A stretch of 64,000 nt of DNA from Enterococcus cecorum (GTDB taxonomy: Bacteria > Bacillota > Bacilli > Lactobacillales > Enterococcaceae): the NCBI RefSeq assembly GCF_023221775.1, contig NZ_JAKUDS010000006.1, forward strand, positions 42,368 through 106,367. The letters are read 5' to 3'. The notes under the pieces are model-generated. The model had not been told where the DNA came from, ran no database searches, and saw only the letters and a list, made by a program, of their open reading frames with translations. Positions 51,463 through 61,392 of the stretch are shown here, piece after piece. Each line of letters opens with the position of its first letter. Positions within the stretch are counted from its first letter, which is position 1. A program made the position numbers and the translations under genes.

Positions 51463-52551
51463 ATGGTAAAAAAAGTTGTAGTGGCGATTGATTCATATAA
51501 AGGTTGTGCGACGAGTGCAGAATTAAATGCAGCGGTCAAACAAGGAATTGCGCAATATGATCCGCAAATAAGCGTGACTTGCCAAGCGATTGCCGATGGT
51601 GGCGAAGGAAGTATGCAGGCGATTTATGAGGCATTAGGCGGTGAATTCATCCAAGTGGCCACGGTGGATTTATTAAACCGTCCCATCACGGCCAGCTATT
51701 TATTGAGTCAAGATATCGCGGTAATTGAAGTGGCAGAAGTAGTTGGCATTGATAAAATTACTCCAAGCATGGACACGATTCAACGCGCCAGTACATTTGG
51801 CTTGGCGGCATTATTATTAGATGCTTTGAAACGCAAGGTCCGCGAAATCATCATTTGTCTAGGCGGTAGTGGGACTTCTGATGGCGGGATGGGGCTTTTG
51901 GCTGGTTTAGGGGTAAAGGGAGCGGATTTGATGTCTTTTTCGCAGCTGGATTTTAGCGAGATGGCAGATTTTAGCCAGGTGCAGCTGACGATTTTATCCG
52001 ACGTGACCAATCCTTATGCCGGACGTTCGGGTTTTAGTATGATATTTGGTCCGCAAAAAGGGGGCAATCCGACTTATTTGAATCAACAAGCCCAACAAGC
52101 ACAAAGAATAGTTGATTTTCTTAAGCAAACAAAAGGCATTGATTTGCAGCAAATTCCCGGGACCGGTGCTGCAGGGGGACTTGGTGGGGCTTTGGTACTT
52201 CTAGGCGGTCAAATTACGCCAGGCTTTCAAAAAATCAGTGAGTTGACGCAATTAGCCACCCATATTGCCAACGCTGATTTGGTGATTACTGGCGAGGGCA
52301 AGATGGATGCACAAACCGCTTTTGGTAAAGTTCCATTTGGTGTGGCACAGATAGCCAAACAATACCAGGTCCCTACGATTGCGCTATGTGGGGCTTTAGG
52401 TGAAGATTTGGGGCAAATGTCAGAGGTACTTTTGGCCAGTTTTAGCATCCATTCGCAGCTGATCCCGTTAGCTCAGGCGATGGATAAAGACTACACCTTA
52501 ACGCAAATCACTAGACAAGCACAGATGGTTTGTCGGGTATTTTTCAGATAG
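51463..52551 (+). CDS. Glycerate kinase (GarK/GckA family)
   Basis: Phosphorylates glycerate using ATP. 362 residues of the GK-I type: VVAIDSYKGCATSAELNAAV at the start, IADGGEGSMQAIYEALGG, IICLGGSGTSDGGMGLLAGLG, FGPQKGG, PGTGAAGGLGGALVLLGG and ITGEGKMDAQTAFGKVPFGVA. All family blocks are present. Monocistronic; the transcript leader would include part of repeat B2. Confidence 0.93.
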   Translation: MVKKVVVAIDSYKGCATSAELNAAVKQGIAQYDPQISVTCQAIADGGEGSMQAIYEALGGEFIQVATVDLLNRPITASYLLSQDIAVIEVAEVVGIDKITPSMDTIQRASTFGLAALLLDALKRKVREIIICLGGSGTSDGGMGLLAGLGVKGADLMSFSQLDFSEMADFSQVQLTILSDVTNPYAGRSGFSMIFGPQKGGNPTYLNQQAQQAQRIVDFLKQTKGIDLQQIPGTGAAGGLGGALVLLGGQITPGFQKISELTQLATHIANADLVITGEGKMDAQTAFGKVPFGVAQIAKQYQVPTIALCGALGEDLGQMSEVLLASFSIHSQLIPLAQAMDKDYTLTQITRQAQMVCRVFFR

Positions 52552-52633
52552 ATTTGACATTTAAAGGAAAAGTCAGTATATTCATAGGGTAATCATTCTT
52601 ATCAATGGATGGGCAATTTTTCCATTCAAAAAA

Positions 52634-52677
52634 GGCAGAGGAAGACCGTATCGTACGAGTCATTCTCTGTTTTTTTA
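52634..52677 (+). terminator. Terminator of the glycerate kinase gene
   Basis: GGCAGAG pairs with CTCTGT, extra GAC/GTC pairing in the loop, then seven T. Confidence 0.65.
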
Positions 52678-52787
52678 TTTTCCCTAATTTCAATGGTGCA
52701 AAGCCGCTTGTGTTTTACAGTGACAGATAAAATGCAGTTATGATATAATATTGAAAACGGTTTTATTTTAGAAAGGGGAAAGTTGCC

Positions 52788-52982
52788 ATGAAAAAACAAA
52801 TCTTTTCGTCATTTTTGTCTATTCTGCTTTTTCAAATCATGATTACGCTGTTCATCTATCGTGTGATTCAGGAAGATAGACGCTGGTACTACTTTGCGAT
52901 GATGGGATTATTAGCCGCGCAAATTATTTTGCAATGGTACAAATTCAGTCGTTATATCAAAAATAATGAGGATAAAACATAA
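52788..52982 (+). CDS. Small two-helix membrane protein
   Basis: 64 residues: helix 1 IFSSFLSILLFQIMITLFIY, a short charged turn (QEDRRWYY), helix 2 FAMMGLLAAQIILQWYKF and a charged tail. AAAGGGG precedes the ATG; a perfect terminator follows. No family recognised. Confidence 0.7.
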   Translation: MKKQIFSSFLSILLFQIMITLFIYRVIQEDRRWYYFAMMGLLAAQIILQWYKFSRYIKNNEDKT

Positions 52983-52989
52983 AAAATTA

Positions 52990-53035
52990 AACCAGAGGAA
53001 AACGTCGATTTACAGGGTTCTCCTCTGGTTTTTTA
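52990..53035. terminator. Bidirectional terminator
   Basis: AACCAGAGGA pairs with TCCTCTGGTT, then TTTT; shared with the minus-strand gene at 53040. Confidence 0.85.
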
Positions 53036-53039
53036 GACA

Positions 53040-53342
53040 TTAACCAATTGTTGTTTGTGTGTATTGTACAATGGTTCCATAGGCAAAAATCTTAATATAT
53101 TGTTTACCGTCTGGCGTGTTGATGTGGTTGTGGTCAAAGTGGCAGTTGATTACCGCACTGGCACCATATTCATCCGCACGTTTTTTTAATTGTTCCTTGA
53201 CGCCTGCTAATAAAGCATTTAAGTCCTCGGATTTGTTGAATACATCGCTATCGAAAGTTTCCGTAGCAAAGGCGATATCACGGACAATATAAGGCCGATT
53301 GACATTGCCAGTAGATAATAAGATATGAGATTCTTCATTCAT
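53040..53342 (-). CDS. YbjQ-like heavy-metal-binding-domain protein
   Basis: 100 residues. ILLSTGNVNRPYIVRDIAFATETF, then a helix (LNALLAGVKEQLKKRADEYGASAVINCHFDH) and KIFAYGTIVQY follow the YbjQ/UPF0145 pattern of small pentameric proteins, but no CxxC metal motif is present. GAGGG precedes the ATG. Function unknown. It is the last chromosomal gene before the Tn916 remnant. Confidence 0.7.
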   Translation of the reverse strand: MNEESHILLSTGNVNRPYIVRDIAFATETFDSDVFNKSEDLNALLAGVKEQLKKRADEYGASAVINCHFDHNHINTPDGKQYIKIFAYGTIVQYTQTTIG

Positions 53343-53751
53343 GAGCAATCCCTCACTTTCCTTGATTTACCTTTATTTTATGACTTTTTGTTCAAATTGA
53401 CAAGCAACATCTAAGTTTTACAGTTGCGCATTTTAAGGAAACGTCAAAATCTGATGAAATCAAGTTTTTCTCGCATTTTTGTAGATGAAGATTATTGCGT
53501 ACTTTTTTTTTGAAAAATAGCATAAAAATCTAGTTATCCGCATAAAAACTGGACTTATCACACTTTATCAAGGTCAAAACCACTCAATTTACTACTAATT
53601 TACTACTTATGAATGAGCTTTGATACGACGATTTATCCTTGAAAAGTGAAGATATAAAGATACTTCCAATAAAATTTGAATATTTAATAGGTAGACACTT
53701 CAAAAAATGAGGTGTCTATTTTTTTACCCGATTTTGAAAGGAAGTGAACTT

Positions 53752-53826
53752 ATGAAAACAAAAAATCAAGAATCAAAAGGTCGTTCCCCACTCTTTAAGA
53801 CCATCAAACATTCATTCAGCCAATAA
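53752..53826 (+). CDS. Tn916 orf24-like small ORF
   Basis: 24 residues (MKTKNQESKGRSPLFKTIKH ...), GAAAGGAAGTG upstream. Basic, unknown function; known as the leftmost small frame in Tn916. Confidence 0.6.
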   Translation: MKTKNQESKGRSPLFKTIKHSFSQ

Positions 53827-53848
53827 AAAAGAAAGGATAGGTAAAAAT

Positions 53849-54163
53849 ATGGAACTTAAATTTGTGATTCCCAACATGGAAAAAACATTCGGCAATTTAG
53901 AATTTGCTGGCGAGGATAAAGTCGTTCAGCGAAGAATCAACGGACGGCTAACTGTCTTATCAAGAAGCTATAATCTCTATTCTGATGTTCAAAGAGCAGA
54001 TGATATTGTGGTGGTGCTTCCTGCTGAAGCTGGCGAAAAACATTTCGGCTTTGAGGAACGTGTGAAGTTAGTCAATCCACGTATTACCGCAGAGGGCTAC
54101 AAAATCGGCACTCGTGGTTTTACAAATTACCTTTTACATGCTGACGACATGATAAAAGAATAA
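53849..54163 (+). CDS. Tn916 Orf23 (DUF961)
   Basis: 104 residues, KFVIPNMEKTFGNLEFAGED ... GRLTVLSRSYNLYSDVQRADDIVVVLP. DUF961 family, thought to contribute to early conjugation functions. Complete. GAAAGGA precedes the ATG. Confidence 0.88.
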   Translation: MELKFVIPNMEKTFGNLEFAGEDKVVQRRINGRLTVLSRSYNLYSDVQRADDIVVVLPAEAGEKHFGFEERVKLVNPRITAEGYKIGTRGFTNYLLHADDMIKE

Positions 54164-54178
54164 AGAAAGAGAGGAAAA

Positions 54179-54447
54179 ATGATGAGATTAGCAAATGGCA
54201 TTGTATTAGATAAAGACACGACTTTTGGAGAATTGAAATTCTCTGCTCTACGTCGTGAAGTGAGAATCCAAAATGAAGACGGGTCGGTTTCAGATGAAAT
54301 CAAGGAACGTACCTATGACTTAAAATCCAAAGGACAAGGACGCATGATTCAAGTAAGTATTCCTGCCAGCGTGCCTTTGAAAGAGTTTGATTATAACGCA
54401 CGGGTGGAACTTATCAATCCTATTGCGGACACCGTTGCTAGCCATAC
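54179..54447 (+). pseudogene. Tn916 orf22, 3' truncated
   Basis: The first 89 or so codons (MMRLANGIVLDKDTTFGELK ... VELINPIADTVA) are those of the 128-residue DUF961 protein Orf22. After that the DNA switches to orf14 sequence in another frame, and the reading frame ends at 54532. This junction is the left breakpoint of the large deletion. Confidence 0.85.
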
Positions 54448-54911
54448 CTATCAATGGGGGCTGGCGATACAACTATGGCAATATGTTTTATGTGCAACTG
54501 GTAACGCAGTATCTTGTCACAACAGAGTTTGATGATGATACGGTACAAGCCATCATGGACGAAGCACTGAAATATGAGGGCTGGCGATACGTTTACGGTG
54601 GAGCTTCCCCGACTACTTCTTTTGATTGTAGCGGACTGACACAATGGACGTATGGAAAAGCTGGAATTAACTTACCACGAACCGCACAACAGCAATATGA
54701 TGTGACCCAGCATATCCCACTATCGGAAGCACAAGCTGGCGATTTGGTTTTCTTTCATTCTACCTATAACGCTGGCTCTTATATTACTCATGTTGGGATA
54801 TACCTTGGCAATAACCGTATGTTTCATGCAGGCGACCCAATCGGTTATGCCGACTTAACAAGCCCCTACTGGCAACAGCATTTAGTGGGAGCAGGACGAA
54901 TCAAACAATGA
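54448..54911 (+). pseudogene. Tn916 orf14 (NlpC/P60 peptidoglycan hydrolase), 5' truncated
   Basis: C-terminal half of the conjugation-associated cell-wall hydrolase: GWRYVYGGASPTTSFDCSGLTQW (catalytic Cys), then AQAGDLVFFHSTYNAGSYITHVGIYLG (catalytic His) and the C-terminal GAGRIKQ. The NlpC/P60 domain is whole, but the lysozyme-like N-terminal part and signal peptide are gone. An ATG at 54387 keeps it in frame, using part of orf22 DNA, so a cytosolic chimera might be made; probably non-functional. Confidence 0.85.
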
Positions 54912-54925
54912 GAAAGGAAGATTTA

Positions 54926-55840
54926 ATGATGAAATTTAGAAAAAATCAGAATAAAGAAAAACAGATACCAAAGGAAAAGAAACCTCGTGTCTATAAGGTC
55001 AATCCTCATAAAAAGGTTGTGATTGCCTTGTGGGTACTTTTAGGGCTTAGTTTCAGCTTTGCGATATTCAAGCACTTTACAGCTATAGATACTCATACTA
55101 TTCACGAAACAACTATCATAGAAAAGGAATACGTTGATACTCATCATGTAGAAAATTTTGTAGAGAACTTTGCGAAAGTCTACTATTCATGGGAGCAATC
55201 CGATAAGTCCATTGATAATCGAATGGAAAGTCTAAAAGGCTATCTGACAGATGAACTTCAAGCTCTCAATGTTGATACAGTACGCAAAGATATTCCTGTA
55301 TCGTCTTCTGTAAGAGGATTTCAGATATGGACGGTAGAGCCAACTGGCGACAATGAGTTTAATGTAACCTACAGTGTAGACCAGCTCATTACAGAGGGAG
55401 AAAATACAAAGACCGTCCACTCTGCTTATATTGTGAGTGTCTATGTAGATGGTTCTGGAAATATGGTACTGGTTAAGAATCCGACCATTACCAACATACC
55501 TAAGAAATCAAGTTATAAACCAAAAGCCATTGAAAGTGAGGGGACGGTTGATTCCATTACAACCAATGAAATCAATGAGTTTTTAACGACGTTCTTCAAG
55601 CTCTATCCTACAGCGACAGCCAGTGAACTTTCCTACTATGTGAATGACGGGATATTAAAACCAATCGGAAAAGAGTACATCTTTCAAGAACTGGTAAATC
55701 CTATTCACAATCGTAAGGATAATCAAGTCACGGTATCGCTGACAGTGGAGTATATCGACCAGCAGACCAAAGCAACGCAGGTATCTCAATTTGATTTGGT
55801 ACTTGAAAAGAACGGGAGTAATTGGAAGATTATAGAATAA
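54926..55840 (+). CDS. Tn916 Orf13 (TcpC-like conjugation protein)
   Basis: 304 residues: basic start, one membrane helix (KVVIALWVLLGLSFSFAIF), then two NTF2-like extracellular domains (VENFVENFAKVYYSWEQSDKS ...; TTNEINEFLTTFFKLYPTATASEL ...). TcpC-type VirB8-like component of the transfer apparatus. AAGGAAG precedes MMKF. It is intact but useless alone, since its partner genes are deleted. Confidence 0.9.
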   Translation: MMKFRKNQNKEKQIPKEKKPRVYKVNPHKKVVIALWVLLGLSFSFAIFKHFTAIDTHTIHETTIIEKEYVDTHHVENFVENFAKVYYSWEQSDKSIDNRMESLKGYLTDELQALNVDTVRKDIPVSSSVRGFQIWTVEPTGDNEFNVTYSVDQLITEGENTKTVHSAYIVSVYVDGSGNMVLVKNPTITNIPKKSSYKPKAIESEGTVDSITTNEINEFLTTFFKLYPTATASELSYYVNDGILKPIGKEYIFQELVNPIHNRKDNQVTVSLTVEYIDQQTKATQVSQFDLVLEKNGSNWKIIE

Positions 55841-55969
55841 CAAATATTGGTACATTATTACAGCTATTTTGTAATCACGTACTCTCTTTGATAAAAAATT
55901 GGAGATTCCTTTACAAATATGCTCTTACGTGCTATTATTTAAGTATCTATTTAAAAGGAGTTAATAAAT

Positions 55970-55993
55970 ATGCGGCAAGGTATTCTTAAATAA
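55970..55993 (+). CDS. Seven-residue leader peptide upstream of tet(M)
   Basis: MRQGILK with AAAGGAG upstream. Its codons lie inside the left arm of a perfect 14-bp stem, AAGGTATTCTTAAA (55977-55990) with TTTAAGAATACCTT (56065-56078), so ribosome movement could change the fold of the tet(M) leader. Confidence 0.6.
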   Translation: MRQGILK

Positions 55994-56114
55994 ACTGTCA
56001 ATTTGATAGTGGGAACAAATAATTGGATGTCCTTTTTTAGGAGGGCTTAGTTTTTTGTACCCAGTTTAAGAATACCTTTATCATGTGATTCTAAAGTATC
56101 CAGAGAATATCTGT

Positions 56115-56201
56115 ATGCTTTGTATACCTATGGTTATGCATAAAAATCCCAGTGATAAAAGTATTTATCACTGGGATTTTTATGCCCTTTTGGGTTTTTG
56201 A
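56115..56201 (+). CDS. tet(M) leader peptide (Tn916 orf12)
   Basis: 28 codons, MLCIPMVMHKNPSDKSIYHW and then DFYALLGF. Its codons span the attenuator hairpin. In Tn916, slow or stalled ribosomes on this leader let RNA polymerase pass the terminator and read tet(M). Confidence 0.85.
   Translation: MLCIPMVMHKNPSDKSIYHWDFYALLGF
56142..56181 (+). promoter_or_regulatory. Transcription attenuator before tet(M)
   Basis: AAAAATCCCAGTGATAAA pairs with TTTATCACTGGGATTTTT; T-run follows. Inside the orf12 leader frame, as in Tn916. Confidence 0.88.
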
Positions 56202-56216
56202 ATGGAGGAAAATCAC

Positions 56217-58136
56217 ATGAAAATTATTAATATTGGAGTTTTAGCTCATGTTGATGCAGGAAAAACTACCTTAACAGAAAGCTTATTATATAACAGTGGA
56301 GCGATTACAGAATTAGGAAGCGTGGACAAAGGTACAACGAGGACGGATAATACGCTTTTAGAACGTCAGAGAGGAATTACAATTCAGACAGGAATAACCT
56401 CTTTTCAGTGGGAAAATACGAAGGTGAACATCATAGACACGCCAGGACATATGGATTTCTTAGCAGAAGTATATCGTTCATTATCAGTTTTAGATGGGGC
56501 AATTCTACTGATTTCTGCAAAAGATGGCGTACAAGCACAAACTCGTATATTATTTCATGCACTTAGGAAAATAGGTATTCCCACAATCTTTTTTATCAAT
56601 AAGATTGACCAAAATGGAATTGATTTATCAACGGTTTATCAGGATATTAAAGAGAAACTTTCTGCCGAAATTGTAATCAAACAGAAGGTAGAACTGTATC
56701 CTAATATGTGTGTGACGAACTTTACCGAATCTGAACAATGGGATACGGTAATAGAGGGAAACGATGACCTTTTAGAGAAATATATGTCCGGTAAATCATT
56801 AGAAGCATTGGAACTCGAACAAGAGGAAAGCATAAGATTTCAGAATTGTTCCCTGTTCCCTGTTTATCACGGAAGTGCAAAAAACAATATAGGGATTGAT
56901 AACCTTATAGAAGTGATTACGAATAAATTTTATTCATCAACACATCGAGGTCAGTCTGAACTTTGCGGAAAAGTTTTCAAAATTGAGTATTCGGAAAAAA
57001 GACAGCGTCTTGCATATATACGTCTTTATAGTGGCGTACTGCATTTGCGAGATTCGGTTAGAATATCGGAAAAGGAAAAAATAAAAATTACAGAAATGTA
57101 TACTTCAATAAATGGTGAATTATGTAAAATCGATAAGGCTTATTCCGGAGAAATTGTTATTTTGCAGAATGAGTTTTTGAAGTTAAATAGTGTTCTTGGA
57201 GATACAAAACTATTGCCACAGAGAAAAAAGATTGAAAATCCGCACCCTCTACTACAAACAACTGTTGAACCGAGTAAACCTGAACAGAGAGAAATGTTGC
57301 TTGATGCCCTTTTGGAAATCTCAGATAGTGATCCGCTTCTACGATATTACGTGGATTCTACGACACATGAAATTATACTTTCTTTCTTAGGGAAAGTACA
57401 AATGGAAGTGATTAGTGCACTGTTGCAAGAAAAGTATCATGTGGAGATAGAACTAAAAGAGCCTACAGTCATTTATATGGAGAGACCGTTAAAAAATGCA
57501 GAATATACCATTCACATCGAAGTGCCGCCAAATCCTTTCTGGGCTTCCATTGGTTTATCTGTATCACCGCTTCCGTTGGGAAGTGGAATGCAGTATGAGA
57601 GCTCGGTTTCTCTTGGATACTTAAATCAATCATTTCAAAATGCAGTTATGGAAGGGATACGCTATGGTTGCGAACAAGGATTATATGGTTGGAATGTGAC
57701 GGATTGTAAAATCTGTTTTAAGTACGGTTTATACTATAGCCCTGTTAGTACTCCAGCAGATTTTCGGATGCTTACTCCTATTGTACTGGAGCAAGCCTTA
57801 AAAAAAGCTGGAACAGAATTGTTAGAGCCATATCTTAGTTTTAAAGTTTATGCACCACAGGAATATCTTTCACGAGCATACAACGATGCTCCTAAATATT
57901 GTGCGAACATCGTAGACACTCAATTGAAAAATAATGAGGTCATTCTTAGTGGAGAAATCCCTGCTCGGTGTATTCAAGAATATCGTAGTGATTTAACTTT
58001 CTTTACAAATGGACGTAGTGTTTGTTTAACAGAGTTAAAAGGGTACCATGTTACTACCGGTGAACCTGTTTGCCAGCCCCGTCGTCCAAATAGTCGGATA
58101 GATAAAGTACGATATATGTTCAATAAAATAACTTAG
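56217..58136 (+). CDS. tet(M): Tet(M) ribosomal protection protein (tetracycline resistance)
   Basis: 639 residues, an EF-G-like GTPase that releases tetracycline from the ribosome. G1 [17 protein letters not shown]2 region [13 protein letters not shown]3 DTPGHMDF, G4 NKIDQNG; the C-terminal tail ends [13 protein letters not shown]. Full length and intact. I use the ATG of MKIINIG (GGAGG upstream), not the in-frame ATG five codons earlier. Several residues (for example [10 protein letters not shown] and FKVYAPQ) differ from the common Tn916 allele as I remember it, so it may be a mosaic; alignment is needed. Confidence 0.98.
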   Translation: MKIINIGVLAHVDAGKTTLTESLLYNSGAITELGSVDKGTTRTDNTLLERQRGITIQTGITSFQWENTKVNIIDTPGHMDFLAEVYRSLSVLDGAILLISAKDGVQAQTRILFHALRKIGIPTIFFINKIDQNGIDLSTVYQDIKEKLSAEIVIKQKVELYPNMCVTNFTESEQWDTVIEGNDDLLEKYMSGKSLEALELEQEESIRFQNCSLFPVYHGSAKNNIGIDNLIEVITNKFYSSTHRGQSELCGKVFKIEYSEKRQRLAYIRLYSGVLHLRDSVRISEKEKIKITEMYTSINGELCKIDKAYSGEIVILQNEFLKLNSVLGDTKLLPQRKKIENPHPLLQTTVEPSKPEQREMLLDALLEISDSDPLLRYYVDSTTHEIILSFLGKVQMEVISALLQEKYHVEIELKEPTVIYMERPLKNAEYTIHIEVPPNPFWASIGLSVSPLPLGSGMQYESSVSLGYLNQSFQNAVMEGIRYGCEQGLYGWNVTDCKICFKYGLYYSPVSTPADFRMLTPIVLEQALKKAGTELLEPYLSFKVYAPQEYLSRAYNDAPKYCANIVDTQLKNNEVILSGEIPARCIQEYRSDLTFFTNGRSVCLTELKGYHVTTGEPVCQPRRPNSRIDKVRYMFNKIT

Positions 58137-58159
58137 TGTATTTTATGTTGTTATATAAA

Positions 58160-58951
58160 TATGCTTATCAAACCATCAATAACTACAAACGTTCTTTAAA
58201 GGCTTCATTCTATATTGCTATACAAGATGATTGTGTTCGGAAGAATCCATTTGACTTTCAACTGAAAGCAGTTCTTGATGATGATACTGTCCCTAAGACC
58301 GTACTAACAGAAGAACAGGAAGAAAAACTGTTAGCCTTTGCAAAAGCTGATAAAACCTACAGCAAAAATTATGATGAAATTCTGATACTCTTAAAAACAG
58401 GTCTTCGTATTTCAGAGTTTGGTGGTTTGACACTTCCAGATTTAGATTTTGAGAATCGTCTTGTCAATATAGACCATCAGCTATTGAGAGATACTGAAAT
58501 TGGGTACTACATTGAAACACCAAAGACCAAAAGTGGCGAACGTCAAGTTCCTATGGTTGAAGAAGCCTATCAAGCATTTAAGCGAGTGTTAGCGAATCGA
58601 AAGAATGATAAGCGTGTTGAGATTGATGGATATAGTGATTTCCTCTTTCTTAATAGAAAGAACTATCCAAAAGTGGCAAGTGATTACAACGGCATGATGA
58701 AAGGTCTTGTTAAGAAATACAATAAGTATAACGAGGATAAATTGCCACACATCACTCCACATAGTTTGCGACATACATTCTGTACCAACTATGCAAATGC
58801 AGGAATGAATCCAAAGGCATTACAGTACATTATGGGACATGCTAATATAGCCATGACGCTGAACTATTACGCACATGCAACATTCGATTCTGCAATGGCA
58901 GAAATGAAACGCTTGAATAAAGAGAAGCAACAGGAGCGTCTTGTTGCTTAG
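58160..58951 (+). pseudogene. int: Tn916 integrase (int), 5' truncated
   Basis: Keeps the last 262 or so of 405 residues, from AYQTINNYKRSLKASFY. The tyrosine-recombinase catalytic set is complete: Arg in LKTGLRISE, His-x-x-Arg in HSLRHTF, His in MGHAN and Tyr in LNYYAHATF. The arm-binding domain and first part of the core-binding domain are missing, so it should not work in normal excision. A GTG overlapping the tet(M) stop (TAGTG, 58136) opens the frame, so a shortened protein could be translated by coupling. Confidence 0.92.
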
Positions 58952-59348
58952 TAGTACAAATGAATTTACTACTTATTTACCACTTCTGACAGCTAAGACA
59001 TGAGGAAATATGCAAAGAAACGTGAAGTATCTTCCTACAGTAAAAATACTCGAAAGCACATAGAATAAGGCTTTACGAGCATTTAAGAAAATATAAAAAG
59101 ATAATTAGAAATTTATACTTTGTTTATAAAAAAAATAAGGAACTTCACCCAAAAGTCTGCCTGATGATTTTTCTAGCCGTTTTTGTAATATGGACTTTAG
59201 TAAAATAGTTAGAAATCACCTTCAGAGGTATCATTTTGCTATGAACAGATTCCAACCTTACCGATAAGCATCTTTATTTTTCGCTTTTGTCTTGAATTTT
59301 GCCTGAAATTATGATAATCTACAAACGAATTCAATCAGACAGGCAGTC

Positions 59349-59416
59349 AAAGTGCTCGTCTACCTATTACTTTTCATTTATGAGAAAACAATAGGTGGAG
59401 TGGGCACTTTTTTATA
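59349..59416. terminator. Long hairpin right of the transposon remnant
   Basis: AAAGTGC-CTACCTATT pairs with AATAGGTGG-GGCACTTT and is followed by a T-run. The stretch 59141-59348 shows no gene. Confidence 0.6.
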
Positions 59417-59423
59417 TTAAGGA

Positions 59424-59900
59424 TGTGAGGCGACTCGGTCAGCTACGAGCGGATAAGGTCTGTCCAGAGCGTCGGGAAAGTCCGAGAAGTTAAGACTTTC
59501 CCAGACGATCTGGCTTATACGCCGAAGTAGCTAGTCGCTGAACACAGATTGAGGTCGTGAAGCAGCTTGCTCAGACATGAAGAAATTCGTGTGCTTACCT
59601 ACCACTGCGAAAATCGGATGAAAGGAGATTTTTGCAAGTGGGAGGGCGAATTTCACAATGTCTAGCTGCTGAACGCCGATTAAAAGGATGTGAGGCGGGT
59701 CGATTAGCTCCAAGCAGCTAAGGTTTCCGGAATGTCAGGAAAATCCATTATGTTTTAAGATTTTCCAAGACAGGCCGGCTTAGATGCACAGGAGCTACCC
59801 GCCGAACACAGATTAGTCAAAGGATGTGAGGCGACTCGATCAGCTACGGAGCAAAAGGTTTGTCCAACATCATCAGGAAAGTCCCTAATATCTACCTAGC
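59424..59900 (+). repeat. Repeat B, copy B3: three hairpin modules in tandem plus a partial fourth
   Basis: Module 1 pairs GCGACT..AGCTAC with GTAGCTAGTCGC and has an inner stem GTCGGGAAAGTC/GACTTTCCCAGAC. Module 2 pairs GCAGCT..AGACAT with ATGTCTAGCTGC, inner GAAATTCG/CGAATTTC and CTACCACT/AAGTGGGAG. Module 3 pairs GCGGGT..AGCTCC with GGAGCTACCCGC, inner GGAAAATC/GATTTTCC. Linkers read GAACACAGATT-AAAGGATGTGAGGCG. Module 4 is broken off. It occupies the gap before mnmE. Confidence 0.82.
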
Positions 59901-59976
59901 TGACAGCCTTTTTTATGCGCTTGAGTCTGTTTGATTTAGTAGGTTTGTAGTAGTTTTATTATTAACGGAGGAGAAT

Positions 59977-61374
59977 ATGAATCAGATTACCAAAGAATTT
60001 GATACGATTGTAGCGATTTCGACAGCACCCGGCGAAGGAGCCATCAGCATGGTGCGCCTAAGTGGGAGCCAAGCGTTAGAGATTGCCGATGAAATATTTG
60101 TCGCTGGCAAGAAAAAACTCAGCCAAGTCGACAGCCATACCATTCATTATGGCCATATCTATGACGACAAACGAGAAGGATTTCTAGATGAAGTCATGGT
60201 CAGCGTCTTAAAAGCACCGAAAACATTTACTCGCGAAGACATCATCGAAATCAATTGTCATGGTGGGATGGTCGTTACCAATCAAATTTTACAACTGGTT
60301 TTACGCAAAGGAGCACGCCTAGCTGAACCAGGTGAATTTACCAAACGCGCTTTTCTAAATGGTCGCATCGACTTATCGCAAGCTGAAGCGGTGATGGACC
60401 TTATTCAAGCCAAAACCGACCAATCGATGCAAATGGCCTACCAACAATTAGAAGGACGCTTATCGACCTTAATCAAGCAACTACGTCAAGAAATTTTGGA
60501 AACCCTGGCGCAAGTTGAAGTCAATATCGATTATCCAGAATACGATGATGTAGAAGAGATGACCAGCCAGTTGATGCTAAACACGGCCAAACATATAGAA
60601 GAAAAAATCGAACAGCTGCTAAAGACCGCCACGCAAGGAAAAATTTTGCGTGAAGGCTTGCAGACAGCGATTATCGGTCGGCCAAATGTCGGAAAATCCA
60701 GTCTATTAAACTATTTATTGGACGAAGAAAAAGCGATTGTCACTGACATTGCCGGAACGACGCGTGATGTCATCGAAGAATATGTCAATGTCAATGGTGT
60801 GCCACTGAAACTGATTGATACAGCCGGCATTCGTCAAACAGAAGATGTCGTGGAAAAAATCGGAGTGGAGCGCAGTAAAAAAGCCCTCCAACAAGCCGAT
60901 TTGGTATTGTTAGTCTTAAACCAAGCCGAATCACTAACCAAAGAAGATTTAGCGCTATTAGATTTAACCAAACAATCCAAGCGTATCATTTTGCTCAATA
61001 AAACAGATTTACCAAGTGCTTTAGACCGCGCGCAATTACAAGAAGTGGCCCAAGATAGCCCAGTTTTTGCGATTTCCGTGTTGGCCCAAGATGGTTTGGA
61101 GCAATTAGAACAAGCCATTAAAGACCTATTTTTCGCCGGTCAAACCCAATCCAAAGAAGCATCTTATGTCTCCAATACGCGTCATATTTCCCTTTTAGAA
61201 CAAGCACTAGCCAGTCTAAAAGAAGTGGAAAATGGCATTGATGCAGGGATGCCTGTCGATTTAGTACAAATGGATTTAACCCGTTGTTGGGATCTATTAG
61301 GAGAAATCACGGGTGAAAGTGTTCAAGATGAATTAATCACACAATTATTCAGTCAATTCTGTCTAGGAAAATAA
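59977..61374 (+). CDS. mnmE: tRNA modification GTPase MnmE
   Basis: 465 residues. The N-terminal folate-binding domain ([22 protein letters not shown]), helical domain, and G domain with [31 protein letters not shown] and NKTDLP; C-terminal CLGK carries the catalytic Cys. With MnmG it builds the carboxymethylaminomethyl group on wobble U34. GGAGGAG precedes the ATG; mnmG follows after 18 bases. Confidence 0.98.
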   Translation: MNQITKEFDTIVAISTAPGEGAISMVRLSGSQALEIADEIFVAGKKKLSQVDSHTIHYGHIYDDKREGFLDEVMVSVLKAPKTFTREDIIEINCHGGMVVTNQILQLVLRKGARLAEPGEFTKRAFLNGRIDLSQAEAVMDLIQAKTDQSMQMAYQQLEGRLSTLIKQLRQEILETLAQVEVNIDYPEYDDVEEMTSQLMLNTAKHIEEKIEQLLKTATQGKILREGLQTAIIGRPNVGKSSLLNYLLDEEKAIVTDIAGTTRDVIEEYVNVNGVPLKLIDTAGIRQTEDVVEKIGVERSKKALQQADLVLLVLNQAESLTKEDLALLDLTKQSKRIILLNKTDLPSALDRAQLQEVAQDSPVFAISVLAQDGLEQLEQAIKDLFFAGQTQSKEASYVSNTRHISLLEQALASLKEVENGIDAGMPVDLVQMDLTRCWDLLGEITGESVQDELITQLFSQFCLGK

Positions 61375-61392
61375 CAAGAGGTGAACAAATCA

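Larger units (their letters stand above)
53511..59140 (+). mobile_element. Doubly deleted Tn916-type conjugative transposon carrying tet(M)
   Basis: The left terminus is recognisable (AGCATAAAAATCTAGTTATC, then CGCATAAAAACTGG). Gene order is orf24-like, orf23, orf22 (cut), orf14 (cut), orf13, tet(M) leader, tet(M) and int (cut), then the AT-rich right end near 59130. Complete Tn916 is about 18 kb; here about 5.6 kb remain. One deletion removed orf21 to most of orf14 (FtsK-like coupling protein, relaxase, oriT, secretion genes). The other removed everything between tet(M) and the middle of int, including xis. The element can no longer transfer or excise by itself. Ends are given to about ten bases. 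Confidence 0.9.

Noticed and set aside
56202..56216. tet(M) start at the upstream in-frame ATG
   Set aside because: GGAGG is placed for the second ATG, and the upstream ATG lies on the end of the orf12 leader.
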